From contig NZ_QXGL01000002.1 in assembly GCF_003951095.1 (NCBI RefSeq), forward strand, positions 124,001 through 188,000: a stretch of DNA of 64,000 nt, written 5' to 3'. Below the pieces are notes generated by a model, which did no database searches, was not told the origin of the DNA, and was given only the letters and a program-made list of their open reading frames with translations. The position numbers were made by a program, and so were the translations under genes. Position 1 is the first letter of the stretch, and every line of letters begins with the position of its first letter. Source of the stretch: Bifidobacterium goeldii (GTDB taxonomy: Bacteria > Actinomycetota > Actinomycetes > Actinomycetales > Bifidobacteriaceae). Below, in pieces: positions 36,789 to 46,048 of the stretch.

Positions 36789-36891
36789 AGGCTGCCGCAC
36801 CCTTCCAATCACGTGCTTCTTCCCTCAGCTCCCCTTGTCAGGCTGAGCCGTGAAGACACGGGCTTGTATCGCTCCAACGCCAACGACCGCA

Positions 36892-39150
36892 TCAGCGAAT
36901 GATGAACGTGCGGGCAGAGAGATCGCCAGCAGGCGTGTCGACCGTGAGCGTTGCTGAATCAGCGTTCCATGACCAGTGCCAATCGGCGATCCGACTATCG
37001 GATGGCACAGCACCCGCCGAGACGGCACCATCCGCATCAGTCGCCACACCACTGCCCGCTCCTGCGGTATCGTCGCCATCCCCGAACACCGGGAACAGTA
37101 GTTGCGCATTAGACCGAGCATCGTCGCCGTACGCCTTGCACTGCACACTCTCGGGCACGCGCAATTCTAGCCGTTGCGATTCGCCGCCACGCGCCCACAA
37201 GGTAATCACATCTGCGTCAGCACCATGCAAGCCTAACGTGACTACGGGGTCGCGCCAGCCGGGTAGCCCAGTGGGCCAGAACGGTACTGCTGCGGTTTGA
37301 ATCGGGCGTACTACATCGCAGTATGTGGCGATCGCGCGCGCAACCATATCGATCTGCCACGGTTCGAACGTGTTCACATACCCAGAGAGGAAGAAGTGGC
37401 CGAGCAGCGAGTTCGTCAGCGCGAATGCGAATCGCTCAGCATCCATGCCATGCTCTGGGTATGCCCAGTTGCCTGCTTGTTCGGGCAGCATGGTGAACGG
37501 CGCTGCGGACGCGATTGTCGGGTAGATGCGGAAATCTTCCTGATCGGAGGTAGACAGTAATTCGAATCGGCGCGATTGCGCGAAATCAGTGCGCATGCCG
37601 CCTGACGAGCAGCTTTCCAACTGCAATTCGGGGTGGCGAACGTGCAGGTCATGAATCCAACGCAGATACGCACGATTATGTTCAAGCAAGCCGTCGCCAG
37701 GCCCGTCAGAGCCGGCATCGGTACCAGGGCCGGGCATGATGTTGTAGTCGAATTTGAAGTATCCGATGCCGTACTCGTTGATCAACCGGTCCACGATCGT
37801 GTTCATATGCTCGATCACTAGCGGATTGCGGAAGTCAAGATGGTAGCGCTGCTGTTCCGCAACGCGCGCGCCTCGATGCAGGAAAAACGCGTCATCAGGC
37901 AGCTCGTGAGCCACCGGGCTAAGTACGCCTACGACTTCGGGCTCCATCCAAAGCCCTGGAATCATGCCGTTTTCGCGGATGATATCAATCGTGTGCTTTA
38001 AGCCGGAGGGGAATCGCGTGGCGGACGGCTCCCAAGCGCCGACCGACGGCCACCAGTCGCCGGTATCGTCATACCAGCCGGCGTCAATGCAGAATACTTC
38101 GGCACCGACTTGTGCAGCTCCGCGAATCAGCGGCTCGAGTTTCGCTTCGGTCGGGTCGCCGTTAAGCGTGTTCATGTAATCGTTGAAGATGAGCTTCGGG
38201 CGCGCAATGTCACTGACCGGATCGTGCAATGCACGACGATAGTGGGTCATCGCAGCTGCGGCCGCATCAAAAGAATCGCTCAACGTTACCGAAACCGGCA
38301 CGCTGGTGAACCACTCCCCCGCGTCCAGCACTTTTGTCCAACCGTGGTGGCGCCAGTCGGGGCCGGAAAGCGCGAAGTATCCGTCGCGCAAATCCTCGCC
38401 AATCTCCCAAATCCATGCGCCATTGTGTTCGATCTGGAACATCCACGCCATGCCGCGATCCTCGGAGCGCAACATGCCAATCGGCGAGGAAGCACCCGTA
38501 GAGAACGTGCTGTCACCGATGACCTTGTAGGAACCCTGTTGGTCGCGATGTTTGAGCTTCGGCCCGACTTCGGGGCACAAATCACGCACAGCGGCCCACG
38601 TCCAACGGCCTTCGGCAAGCCAGTCGTTGCGGCATTGCAGCAGTGACCAGCCGTGTACGCCTGGCTGCGCGCCGCCGTCTGCGAGCGCACGCGCGCTATC
38701 AGCCGAGGGCACGCCGAACGATAATGCGAGCGGAACGACTGATTCCAGTACGAGCGGCGTTTCCGACAGGTTAGTGACAGTGGCCGTGACCTGCACAACC
38801 GCGCAGTCAGTGGGCAGTAGAAACTCCTGCTTGACTTCGAGCGTCTCATCAACGTCGTGACTGATGATCGTGAGGTGATCGCCAGTCTGATCATGCAGCT
38901 GACTCGTCTCACGCACGCGCAATGATGCGCCAATGCTGGTTTGTACTAGGCGATTGTTGCAAATTGCGTGGCCTGTGCCGCGCCCGGATGCCATGATGTC
39001 CACCATGGGAATGTGGTATGGCAGTTGCGCGCATACCGCCTGCCCTGCAACATCGCCGCTTACGCGAACGCCAGCAAGGCAGGCTGGATGCTCCTCGTCA
39101 TAGGCGATCGTCAGGGTCACGGCTTTGTTACCCCACGTCAGTTCTGTCAT
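36892..39150 (-). CDS. Alpha-galactosidase, GH36
   Basis: 752 aa. Hydrolyses alpha-1,6-galactosides (melibiose, raffinose family) in relatives. An N-terminal beta-supersandwich precedes the (beta/alpha)8 barrel: CIDAGWYDDTGDWWPSVG, IPGLWMEPEVVG, nucleophile Asp468 in IGYFKFDYNIMPG, acid/base Asp522 in ESCSSGGMRTDF, and a C-terminal beta-sandwich. No signal peptide, so cytoplasmic. Start ATG 39150 has AGGAG; preceding in-frame codons are not part of the domain. Followed upstream by GH42 (70-bp gap), probably one operon. Confidence 0.93.
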   Translation of the reverse strand: MTELTWGNKAVTLTIAYDEEHPACLAGVRVSGDVAGQAVCAQLPYHIPMVDIMASGRGTGHAICNNRLVQTSIGASLRVRETSQLHDQTGDHLTIISHDVDETLEVKQEFLLPTDCAVVQVTATVTNLSETPLVLESVVPLALSFGVPSADSARALADGGAQPGVHGWSLLQCRNDWLAEGRWTWAAVRDLCPEVGPKLKHRDQQGSYKVIGDSTFSTGASSPIGMLRSEDRGMAWMFQIEHNGAWIWEIGEDLRDGYFALSGPDWRHHGWTKVLDAGEWFTSVPVSVTLSDSFDAAAAAMTHYRRALHDPVSDIARPKLIFNDYMNTLNGDPTEAKLEPLIRGAAQVGAEVFCIDAGWYDDTGDWWPSVGAWEPSATRFPSGLKHTIDIIRENGMIPGLWMEPEVVGVLSPVAHELPDDAFFLHRGARVAEQQRYHLDFRNPLVIEHMNTIVDRLINEYGIGYFKFDYNIMPGPGTDAGSDGPGDGLLEHNRAYLRWIHDLHVRHPELQLESCSSGGMRTDFAQSRRFELLSTSDQEDFRIYPTIASAAPFTMLPEQAGNWAYPEHGMDAERFAFALTNSLLGHFFLSGYVNTFEPWQIDMVARAIATYCDVVRPIQTAAVPFWPTGLPGWRDPVVTLGLHGADADVITLWARGGESQRLELRVPESVQCKAYGDDARSNAQLLFPVFGDGDDTAGAGSGVATDADGAVSAGAVPSDSRIADWHWSWNADSATLTVDTPAGDLSARTFIIR

Positions 39151-39219
39151 CGTTGATACTCCTGTTCGTTCTACGCCGCTTCGCTCCACACCATCGTTGG
39201 CGTGATTACCATTGGCAGC

Positions 39220-41445
39220 TTACGCCGCGCTGCGCACTACGGTCACACCCCACGGGGCGATGGTGCGCGATTCGCCAGCAGGTATGGTGCCCGCACCCAC
39301 GGCAGCGTCCACGTCGGAGACCCCGTCGCCGTTCTCCTCCGCGCGCACAACACCGGGCGCATCCGTGACGATCATCTCGCCATCGAACGGCAGCACATAC
39401 GTCTTGGCCTCGGCCGAATAGTTGAGCACGTAAGTCAGTCGGCGATCTTCGGCGTCAAAACCTTGACGGATGCGTAGATCGGCGTCACACGCGATATCCT
39501 GCGCCCAATCCCACAAGCCGGCGTGCTTCACCGCTTCCGCGATGACCTCGCGGGTCAGCTCATCAGACAAGCGCGTGCCGATCCACTGCGCGCTGCCTTC
39601 TCCGAACTTCGAACGCACCGTCGCCGCGTACGAGCCCCACGCGGGGTGATCGTATCCGATGAGCGTTTCGGCGCTCTCGCGCGGGCGCAGTAGTTCCATG
39701 AACCATTGCGCAGCGAACTCTGCGTTCTGTGCTGTGTTCTGTGCTGCGTTGTGCGCTGCCAGCTCACCGCCGGCAACCCTAGCAGCCGCAAGCGCCCCGC
39801 GCAACGCGAGCGCCACGCCAGCTCCGGGTGTGGTGAACTCGTCGTAGTCCATGCCGAACACGTCGGCGAGCCCGTGCGGTTGACCATCATGCCAGACTTG
39901 CACGTTCTCATCGCAGAAGAATGATTTGAACGTCGAGAGCAGGTGCCCGCCGGCCGCTACCCAGTCGCGCAGCAGCGCGATGTTGGCTTCGCTGCAGCAG
40001 TACAAGGCGGGCGTAACGATCATCTGATAGCTGTTCAGCACTTCGGCGTCGAGTAGCTGATCAGCGTCGAGGAAATCACATTCGACGTTGAGATCAAACA
40101 GTGCGTCGTACATCCAGCGCACCACGTCGTTGTAAGCAGGGTCGCCGCCGATGGTCTTATCGTAGCCTTCCGGGTCGGGCCAGCCGGTGGTGATGCTATG
40201 GCAGGTGAGCGCGGTGAGCGAACGATTGCTGACGAGCATGGCAACGCGGTTGCGTTTGCGAAGATGCGCAAGCTGCCCGCCGAGGCGTTTGAGCTCGTTG
40301 CCGATGCCGGAGACTTCCTGGTAGACGCGATTATCGCCGTAATCATGTGATAGCACGCCCTTCCAGTATGTTTCGAACGAATTGTGCAGTGAATCCCAAT
40401 GCCAGTACATCACCGACCCTGCGCCGGAGGCGAAGTGACTGTAGGCTTGCAGGCGCAACTGGCCAGGGAATGGCAGCCAGCCCATATTGCCTTGCGCTTC
40501 GGTTTCCAGTACCAGATAGTTCGCGCGCTTGAGCGAGCGGGCGATGTCACCACCGAAGCCGATTTCGCGGCCGGTCAGCACATGGTTGCCGGAAGGGTGG
40601 TAGATGTCGACGCCGGCGATGTCCATGCATTCGGCGGCTTCGAATTGTTCGACGCGCGGCTGCATACCGTAGGAGAAGTTGCGCCACTCGTAGTCGAAGT
40701 TGTGGGTGATGAACTGGTCGTCGCGCGCGTATTCGCGAATGATGCCGGCTTGCCAGCTTAAGAAACCGCTGACTGTAGCGCGCCGGAACGCGTCGAATTC
40801 GCCGCGCAGCGAGGCGTTGATTGTGTCGGTGACGTCGGGGAAATCTTCCCATGCTTCGATGCGGTTCGACCAGTAGTTGAGTCCGTACGCGCGGTTGAGC
40901 TCGTCGAGATCGTCATGGAAACGACGGCGCAAGTGCTTGACGAACAGTTTCTGCATGCTGCCGGAAGTACAATCGTAGTATTTGGTTTCATTGTCGAGCT
41001 GGTAGCCGATGACTGCTTTGCGCCCGGCAACATGCTCGATGAGTTTGCGAATGATTCGCTCCGCATAGAACAAATATGACCCATTGGTAATGTCCATGAG
41101 CTGGCGTGGGCCGTACCGATTCGGCCCGGCTGCCGTGGTGGCGAGCACATCCGGATGCAGTTCAACCAGCCAGGATGGCACCGCGTAGGTTGGCGTGCCG
41201 ATGATCACGGAAATGCCGGCTGCTTCCATTGCGTCCAGCACAGCATCCACATGGTGGAAGTCGAATTCGCCTGGCTGCGGCTCTTCAGTCGCCCACGTAG
41301 ATTCAGCAATGCGCACGACGTTAATACCCGCCGCTTTCATCATTGCTACATCGTGTTCGAGCCGGTCAACTGGCAGATATTCGTGATAGTAAGCGCACCC
41401 GTACAGCAGTCGGTCTGTAGCCTGCTGTGCTGCTTGAGCTGTCAT
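39220..41445 (-). CDS. Beta-galactosidase, GH42
   Basis: 741 aa intracellular GH42. The N-terminal LLYGCAYYHEYLPVDRLEHDVAMMK and NVVRIAESTWATEEPQPGEF are GH42 hallmarks. Acid/base Glu153 is in YQLDNETKYYD and nucleophile Glu314 in YLVLETEAQGN. Domain A (barrel) is followed by the trimerisation/Rossmann-like domain (residues ~390-620) and a small C-terminal beta domain. GH42 enzymes of bifidobacteria act on plant or transgalactosyl oligosaccharides rather than lactose; the exact substrate is not readable here. An Ala/Asn-rich stretch (HNAAQNTAQNAE) lies in domain B. AAGGGGAC precedes the start. Confidence 0.92.
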   Translation of the reverse strand: MTAQAAQQATDRLLYGCAYYHEYLPVDRLEHDVAMMKAAGINVVRIAESTWATEEPQPGEFDFHHVDAVLDAMEAAGISVIIGTPTYAVPSWLVELHPDVLATTAAGPNRYGPRQLMDITNGSYLFYAERIIRKLIEHVAGRKAVIGYQLDNETKYYDCTSGSMQKLFVKHLRRRFHDDLDELNRAYGLNYWSNRIEAWEDFPDVTDTINASLRGEFDAFRRATVSGFLSWQAGIIREYARDDQFITHNFDYEWRNFSYGMQPRVEQFEAAECMDIAGVDIYHPSGNHVLTGREIGFGGDIARSLKRANYLVLETEAQGNMGWLPFPGQLRLQAYSHFASGAGSVMYWHWDSLHNSFETYWKGVLSHDYGDNRVYQEVSGIGNELKRLGGQLAHLRKRNRVAMLVSNRSLTALTCHSITTGWPDPEGYDKTIGGDPAYNDVVRWMYDALFDLNVECDFLDADQLLDAEVLNSYQMIVTPALYCCSEANIALLRDWVAAGGHLLSTFKSFFCDENVQVWHDGQPHGLADVFGMDYDEFTTPGAGVALALRGALAAARVAGGELAAHNAAQNTAQNAEFAAQWFMELLRPRESAETLIGYDHPAWGSYAATVRSKFGEGSAQWIGTRLSDELTREVIAEAVKHAGLWDWAQDIACDADLRIRQGFDAEDRRLTYVLNYSAEAKTYVLPFDGEMIVTDAPGVVRAEENGDGVSDVDAAVGAGTIPAGESRTIAPWGVTVVRSAA

Positions 41446-41495
41446 ATGTGTCCCCTTCTCGCGTGGCGGATTCGGCAGTTACTGTTCCAACATAA

Positions 41496-41548
41496 AAGGC
41501 CGTTGCCTGATGTCGAGCGTTGATGGACACCCGTTAGGCAACGGCCTT
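41496..41548 (-). terminator. Terminator of solute-binding protein gene 1
   Basis: 13-bp perfect stem (41496-41508 with 41536-41548), 27-nt loop. Read on the minus strand the second arm runs into TTTT. It separates the binding-protein gene from GH42. Confidence 0.65.
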
Positions 41549-41611
41549 CTCACCTGTACTGCCGGCGAATACTGCTTTGCCGGCAGATCGGATTATGACA
41601 TGAGGATTCGC

Positions 41612-42952
41612 TTAGGATTCCTTGACCGTGAAGCCCTGATCCTTCGCGTGTGCAACGAGCTTGTCCTGCCAGTTCTTCACACCCTGCTGGACGGTGATGG
41701 AACCATCGAAGGACTTGGCGACGTTGTCATCGAAGATGGAGCGAGCGTACACTTCGAACGGCAGGTTCTTGTAGCCGGAGATAACGTTCTTGGCTGCCTG
41801 TGCGAGGACTTCGTTGTACTTCTGACCGCCGAAGTAGTCGATTTCGTTACCGTCGGAGTCAGCGACGGTGGTCTTGCCCAGGAACTCTTCATCGGACAGG
41901 GTGCCAGTGTCGGACGGGAATGCGCCGCCGCCAACGCGGGAGGCGATAGCGTCACGGTTGTTGGACTCGAACTTGACGAACTCGTAAGCAGCCTTAGCCT
42001 TTTCGGAAGCGTCGAGCACAGCCAGTGCAGAACCACCGTTTTCAGCGTTTTCAGTGCCGCCTTCTTCCCAAGTCGGCATCTGTGCGACGCGCCACTTGCC
42101 AGCAGCCTGCGGAGCGGAAGCCACCAGGTTCGTCGGCATCCATGCGCCGATGAGCAGGCCAGCCAGCGAACCGTCGCCAAGCTCGCGGTTCCATTCGTCA
42201 GACCAGGTTGCCACCTTAGTGTTGATCAAGTCTTCGGAGAGCATCTTCTGCCACAGGTCAGCAAACTTCTTAGTGCCCGCATCGCCAGTGAGGTTGATGG
42301 TCACAGACTCGCCGTCTGCGGACGTGTCGAACGGGTGACCGCCCGCCTGCCAAATCATGGAGTCGAAGAAGCCAGCGTCAGGCGCGGTAGCAATGTAGGA
42401 GCCAGCTGCGCGCACCTTCTTAGCAGCCTCATAGTATTCGTCCCACGTGGTCGGCACTTCGGTCACGCCAGCCTTGTCGAACACTTCCTTGTTGTAGAAG
42501 AATGCCATCGGGCCGGAATCCATCGGCAAACCGTAAATACCGCCGTTCAGGTTTACCGAATCCCAAGTGCCCGGAGTGTAATCGTCCTTGAGATCAGCCG
42601 CACCGAACTCGGTGAGGTCCTTGAGTGCGCCGTTGATCTGGTACTCCTGCAGTGCAGTGTATTCGAACTGTGCCACGTCAGGAATGCCGGAGCCGGCAGC
42701 AAGAGCGTTGTTGAGTGCCACGTACTGGTCGCTGGTCATACCCGCGTTTACCAGCTTGACCTTGATGTTGGGGTGTGCCTTTTCGAAGAGAGCCACCACG
42801 GGTTCATAGGTTTTCTCCCATGCCCAAACGGTGATTTCCACCGGCTTATCGGAAGAGCCGGTGTCACTGCTGTTCTGGCTGGATCCGCAAGCGGATAGTA
42901 GCAGCATTGCCGAAGCCGCTACAAACGCCACAGCTTTCTTGGTGTTCTTCAT
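41612..42952 (-). CDS. Sugar ABC transporter solute-binding lipoprotein 1
   Basis: 446 aa. The signal peptide ends in lipobox LLSAC, then a Ser/Asp-rich linker. The mature part starts VEITVWAWEKTYEPVVALFEKAHPNIKV, cluster-1 (MalE-like) type; QFEYTALQEY and GLPMDSGPMAFFYNKEVFDKAGV are also typical. It delivers oligosaccharides to a permease pair, but no permease gene is adjacent. Similar to the protein at 44503-45855 (same architecture, shared PMDSGPMA-FYNK region). Start has AAGGAGA. Confidence 0.92.
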   Translation of the reverse strand: MKNTKKAVAFVAASAMLLLSACGSSQNSSDTGSSDKPVEITVWAWEKTYEPVVALFEKAHPNIKVKLVNAGMTSDQYVALNNALAAGSGIPDVAQFEYTALQEYQINGALKDLTEFGAADLKDDYTPGTWDSVNLNGGIYGLPMDSGPMAFFYNKEVFDKAGVTEVPTTWDEYYEAAKKVRAAGSYIATAPDAGFFDSMIWQAGGHPFDTSADGESVTINLTGDAGTKKFADLWQKMLSEDLINTKVATWSDEWNRELGDGSLAGLLIGAWMPTNLVASAPQAAGKWRVAQMPTWEEGGTENAENGGSALAVLDASEKAKAAYEFVKFESNNRDAIASRVGGGAFPSDTGTLSDEEFLGKTTVADSDGNEIDYFGGQKYNEVLAQAAKNVISGYKNLPFEVYARSIFDDNVAKSFDGSITVQQGVKNWQDKLVAHAKDQGFTVKES

Positions 42953-43018
42953 CTGGTTCTCCTTCTGCGATACTTCCCTGTATCAATCCCCGCGCCCTCC
43001 ACGACATCGGGTATGTTT

Positions 43019-43047
43019 AATTTAACGTAAAACTAGAGTGCTGTCAA
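43019..43047 (-). promoter_or_regulatory. Promoter with LacI-type operator before binding protein 1
   Basis: Read on the minus strand: -35 TTGACA (43042-43047), 17-nt spacer, -10 TAAATT (43019-43024). A near-palindrome TTTACGTTAAA, with the central CG common in LacI operators, overlaps the -10. The remaining sequence to 43254 holds no gene. Confidence 0.55.
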
Positions 43048-43254
43048 ATAGTGCATGTCGCTGGCAAAATGGCTTAATAGAGCGCATTCGGCGGCCTTAC
43101 CGGCAATACTGTGCAATATCGCGTAATACCCCTTCTACCGAACATGACTGCCGCGCATAGCAACAATCATCGTGGGGTAATAAAAGTGCAGGAAAACGAA
43201 GTCACACATCGAGCAGGCAGTATCTATAGTGCATCTCGCACTACATCAGCGCAC

Positions 43255-44310
43255 TCAACGCGTACTCTCGCGCTCCACCAAACTGAACGCCGTCGTTTTC
43301 ACTACCGGCGGCTCATCGTTTCCTTCGATACGCGCAATCAGCATTTCTACCGCCCAACGCGCATACTCTTGCGAATCTGGGTCGATACTCGTCAGCGCAG
43401 GCGACATGTAATGCGCGTCAATCGTATTATCAAAGCCAATCACTTGTACGTCATCAGGCACACGAATACCATGCCGATTCAGTGCAGACAGCACGCCCAG
43501 CGCAATCGCATCATTAGCGCAAAACAGCCCATCTGGCAGGCCACCGCGTTCAATCAGCAGCTCAGCCTGCCGCTCACCCTCCTGCCGCGTAATCGCCGCC
43601 GCCGGAAGCGCAATCGAAGCATCCAATGGCATAGTATTGCGCGCTACCGCTTGCGCGTACCCGCGAAAACGCATGTCCACATTGCGTTCCACCGCATGCA
43701 TGACTCGATCTAATTCGCCGGGAATAAACTGACCGCTCTCATCAAACAATCGCGGCGATGCGCCGATCATGCCCACGCGCTCACACCCGTGATCAAACAA
43801 CCATTGTGTGGCATACGCGGAAGCCTCCACATTAGGCATCATTACCGCGTCAACGGTTCCAGCACCTAAGCAGTCGCCAGCGAGTACGATCGGAAAATCC
43901 TGGCTAAACGCTTCATCATTACCTTCCAGCGACACGTCCGAGAGAATAATCCACCCGTCTGCGTTGATTCTGCGCGCTTCATTCACAGCAGAGTCAATAT
44001 CGCGACCATACAAGCTGATGACGAGTCCATAGCCACGTTCACGCGAAAAACGAGCTACATACTCCACAAACATTGGGCAGAACGGCTGGTCAAAATATGG
44101 AATCGCTACGCCCAACATTTTGGTAACACCTGATCTGAGCGTTTGCGCGGAACGGTTTGGACGATAATCCAATTCTTGGATAGTTTGCTCAACCCTACGC
44201 CGAGTTTCTTCGCGCATGTTACCGGTTCCACGCACAACATTGGACACTGTTTGCGCGGAAACACCGGCTCGAGCTGCCACATCTGCTATCGTTGCACGCT
44301 TCCTGATCAT
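43255..44310 (-). CDS. LacI-family transcriptional regulator 1
   Basis: 351 aa. DNA-binding head TIADVAARAGVSAQTVSNVVRGTGNM with hinge LDYRPNRSAQTLRSGVTKMLGV; the rest is a periplasmic-binding-like sugar domain (FCANDAIALGVLSALNRHGI, VIGFDNTIDAHYMSPALTSID). It sits between two binding-protein genes, each with a LacI-like operator, so it is likely their regulator and perhaps of GH36/GH42 too. No strong ribosome site (GGGAAA about 8 nt upstream). Confidence 0.9.
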   Translation of the reverse strand: MIRKRATIADVAARAGVSAQTVSNVVRGTGNMREETRRRVEQTIQELDYRPNRSAQTLRSGVTKMLGVAIPYFDQPFCPMFVEYVARFSRERGYGLVISLYGRDIDSAVNEARRINADGWIILSDVSLEGNDEAFSQDFPIVLAGDCLGAGTVDAVMMPNVEASAYATQWLFDHGCERVGMIGASPRLFDESGQFIPGELDRVMHAVERNVDMRFRGYAQAVARNTMPLDASIALPAAAITRQEGERQAELLIERGGLPDGLFCANDAIALGVLSALNRHGIRVPDDVQVIGFDNTIDAHYMSPALTSIDPDSQEYARWAVEMLIARIEGNDEPPVVKTTAFSLVERESTR

Positions 44311-44414
44311 AAGTTGATTTCCCTACCACCTCTATGTATGATCACACCCTCGTTGCGACCATCGTAGCGATGGAATTCAGTATCTTCAAACTACGTAAGT
44401 CGCCCCGCGCATAT

Positions 44415-44447
44415 GAGTGCCGGCGGGAATATGGCTCGCCGGCACTC
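44415..44447. terminator. Hairpin after solute-binding protein gene 2
   Basis: Perfect 11-bp GC-rich stem (44415-44425 with 44437-44447), 11-nt loop, 55 bp after the stop. No U-run. Confidence 0.45.
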
Positions 44448-44502
44448 AATAGTTTTGCAATCAGGTGTGTATATGTTCCTGTTGTGTCGCTAATGCTCCG
44501 CC

Positions 44503-45855
44503 TTACTTCTCCGTGACGGTGAAGCCTTGCTGGGTAGCATGGTCAACGAGCTTCGATTGCCACGTAGCAAGCGCGTCGTTGATCTTGCCAGTCCCCTGGA
44601 AGGTCGGGCCGAAGGAGTCGCCGAACGCGGTCATTGCGAAGCCCCAGAACGGCGGGAAGGTAAACGCTTCCTTCACGTCAAGCGCGGATTGGGCGAGCAC
44701 CTTGTTGTACTCCTGACCGCCGAAGTAGGCGGACAATTCGTCGGAGCCCTTGAGGAAGTCTTCATCCTGCAGGCGGCTCTTGCTCGGCGGGAAGCCACCA
44801 GCATCCGTATAGGCGGCGATGCCTTCCTCATCATGAGTGACGTATTCGAGCCACTTCCATGCAGCCTCCTTGTTCTTCGACGAGGAGACCAAGGCGAGCG
44901 TTGAGCCACCGTTCGAGCTGTTGATCGTGTCGGAATCCGGCCACACCGGCGTCGGTGCTACACGCCAGTCGCCGGCAGCATCCTTTGAACTTCCAGCAAG
45001 GTTGGCTGGCATCCAGCCGCCGGTGACGATTGCAGCATTCGTACCGTCGGCGAAGCTGCGGAACCAGTCGTCGGACCAGCTGGAGATATTGGTAGCGATC
45101 AGATCTTCATCAAGCATCTTCTGCCAGAAATCATTGACTTTCTTGATGGTCGCGTTGTTCTTGATGTCGATAGTGATGTTCGTATCGTCAAGCGCGAACG
45201 GCTTGGCGCCGGCCTGCGCCCAGAACGCGACGATACTGTTGGAATCGTTGGTATCGCCCGCATAGGAGCTGATGTAATAATCGTCGCCGAGCGCGCGAAT
45301 CTTCTTCGCATCCTCATAGAACTCGTCCCACGTCTTCGGCGGCTCGCTGATACCCGCCTTGTCGAACGTCGCCTTGTTGTAGAACAGGGCCATCGGGCCG
45401 GAATCCATTGGCACGCCGTAAATGCCGCCGCCCACGTTCACTGAGCTCCACGGGCCGGAGGTGTAGAAGTCCTGCCAATCGGCGATCGGGTACGATGAGA
45501 GATCTTCAAGCGCACCCTGTGAGCCGAGTACAATCTGCGGCAACGTTGAATATTCAAACTGGACGACGTCTGGCATACCAGAGCCGGCGTTGAAGGCATT
45601 GATGAACGACGACGTTGTTTTTGGTGCTGTACCAACGTTTGTCAGCTTGATCTTGACGTTCGGATACTTCTTCTCAAACTTCTCAACCAGTGGCTTGAGC
45701 GCAGGCTCCCATGCCCATACGGTGACGGTGCCGCTGATCTCTCCGTCCGACTTGCCGCTGCTCTGCTGGGAGCTGCTGGTGTTGCCGCAACCGGACAGCA
45801 CGAGCATCGACGCGGCCGCCGCCATAGCGAGCATTCTCCTAGTGTATTTCTTCAT
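44503..45855 (-). CDS. Sugar ABC transporter solute-binding lipoprotein 2
   Basis: 450 aa. Signal peptide with lipobox VLSGC; mature region TVTVWAWEPALKPLVEKFEKKYPNVKI, VVQFEYSTLPQ, GVPMDSGPMALFYNKATFDKAGI. Clearly a paralogue of the protein at 41612-42952. Like it, it has no adjacent permease genes, so both must use membrane subunits encoded elsewhere. Start has AAGGGG at 6 nt. Confidence 0.92.
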   Translation of the reverse strand: MKKYTRRMLAMAAAASMLVLSGCGNTSSSQQSSGKSDGEISGTVTVWAWEPALKPLVEKFEKKYPNVKIKLTNVGTAPKTTSSFINAFNAGSGMPDVVQFEYSTLPQIVLGSQGALEDLSSYPIADWQDFYTSGPWSSVNVGGGIYGVPMDSGPMALFYNKATFDKAGISEPPKTWDEFYEDAKKIRALGDDYYISSYAGDTNDSNSIVAFWAQAGAKPFALDDTNITIDIKNNATIKKVNDFWQKMLDEDLIATNISSWSDDWFRSFADGTNAAIVTGGWMPANLAGSSKDAAGDWRVAPTPVWPDSDTINSSNGGSTLALVSSSKNKEAAWKWLEYVTHDEEGIAAYTDAGGFPPSKSRLQDEDFLKGSDELSAYFGGQEYNKVLAQSALDVKEAFTFPPFWGFAMTAFGDSFGPTFQGTGKINDALATWQSKLVDHATQQGFTVTEK

Positions 45856-45952
45856 CCTTTTCCCCTTTTTTGTGCTACTTCCTTGTAACGCAGGCCCGGG
45901 GGCCCATCAGGCAATCACCATTGAAAACCCGATCGAGCATAAGCATAGCCGC

Positions 45953-45966
45953 TAAAAGCGCTTACC
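45953..45966 (-). promoter_or_regulatory. LacI-type operator before binding protein 2
   Basis: AAGCGCTT palindrome (45956-45963) within CTAAAAGCGCTTACC, fitting the LacI-family AANCGNTT form, about 100 bp before the start. A -10-like TATGCT lies just downstream on the minus strand. Confidence 0.5.
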
Positions 45967-46048
45967 ACAGGCAGACACGCGCACAATGGCGCATTCGAAA
46001 TGCTATTGGCGCAAATACATGCCCCCGTTGGGGTAAAAAGCAAGTACA

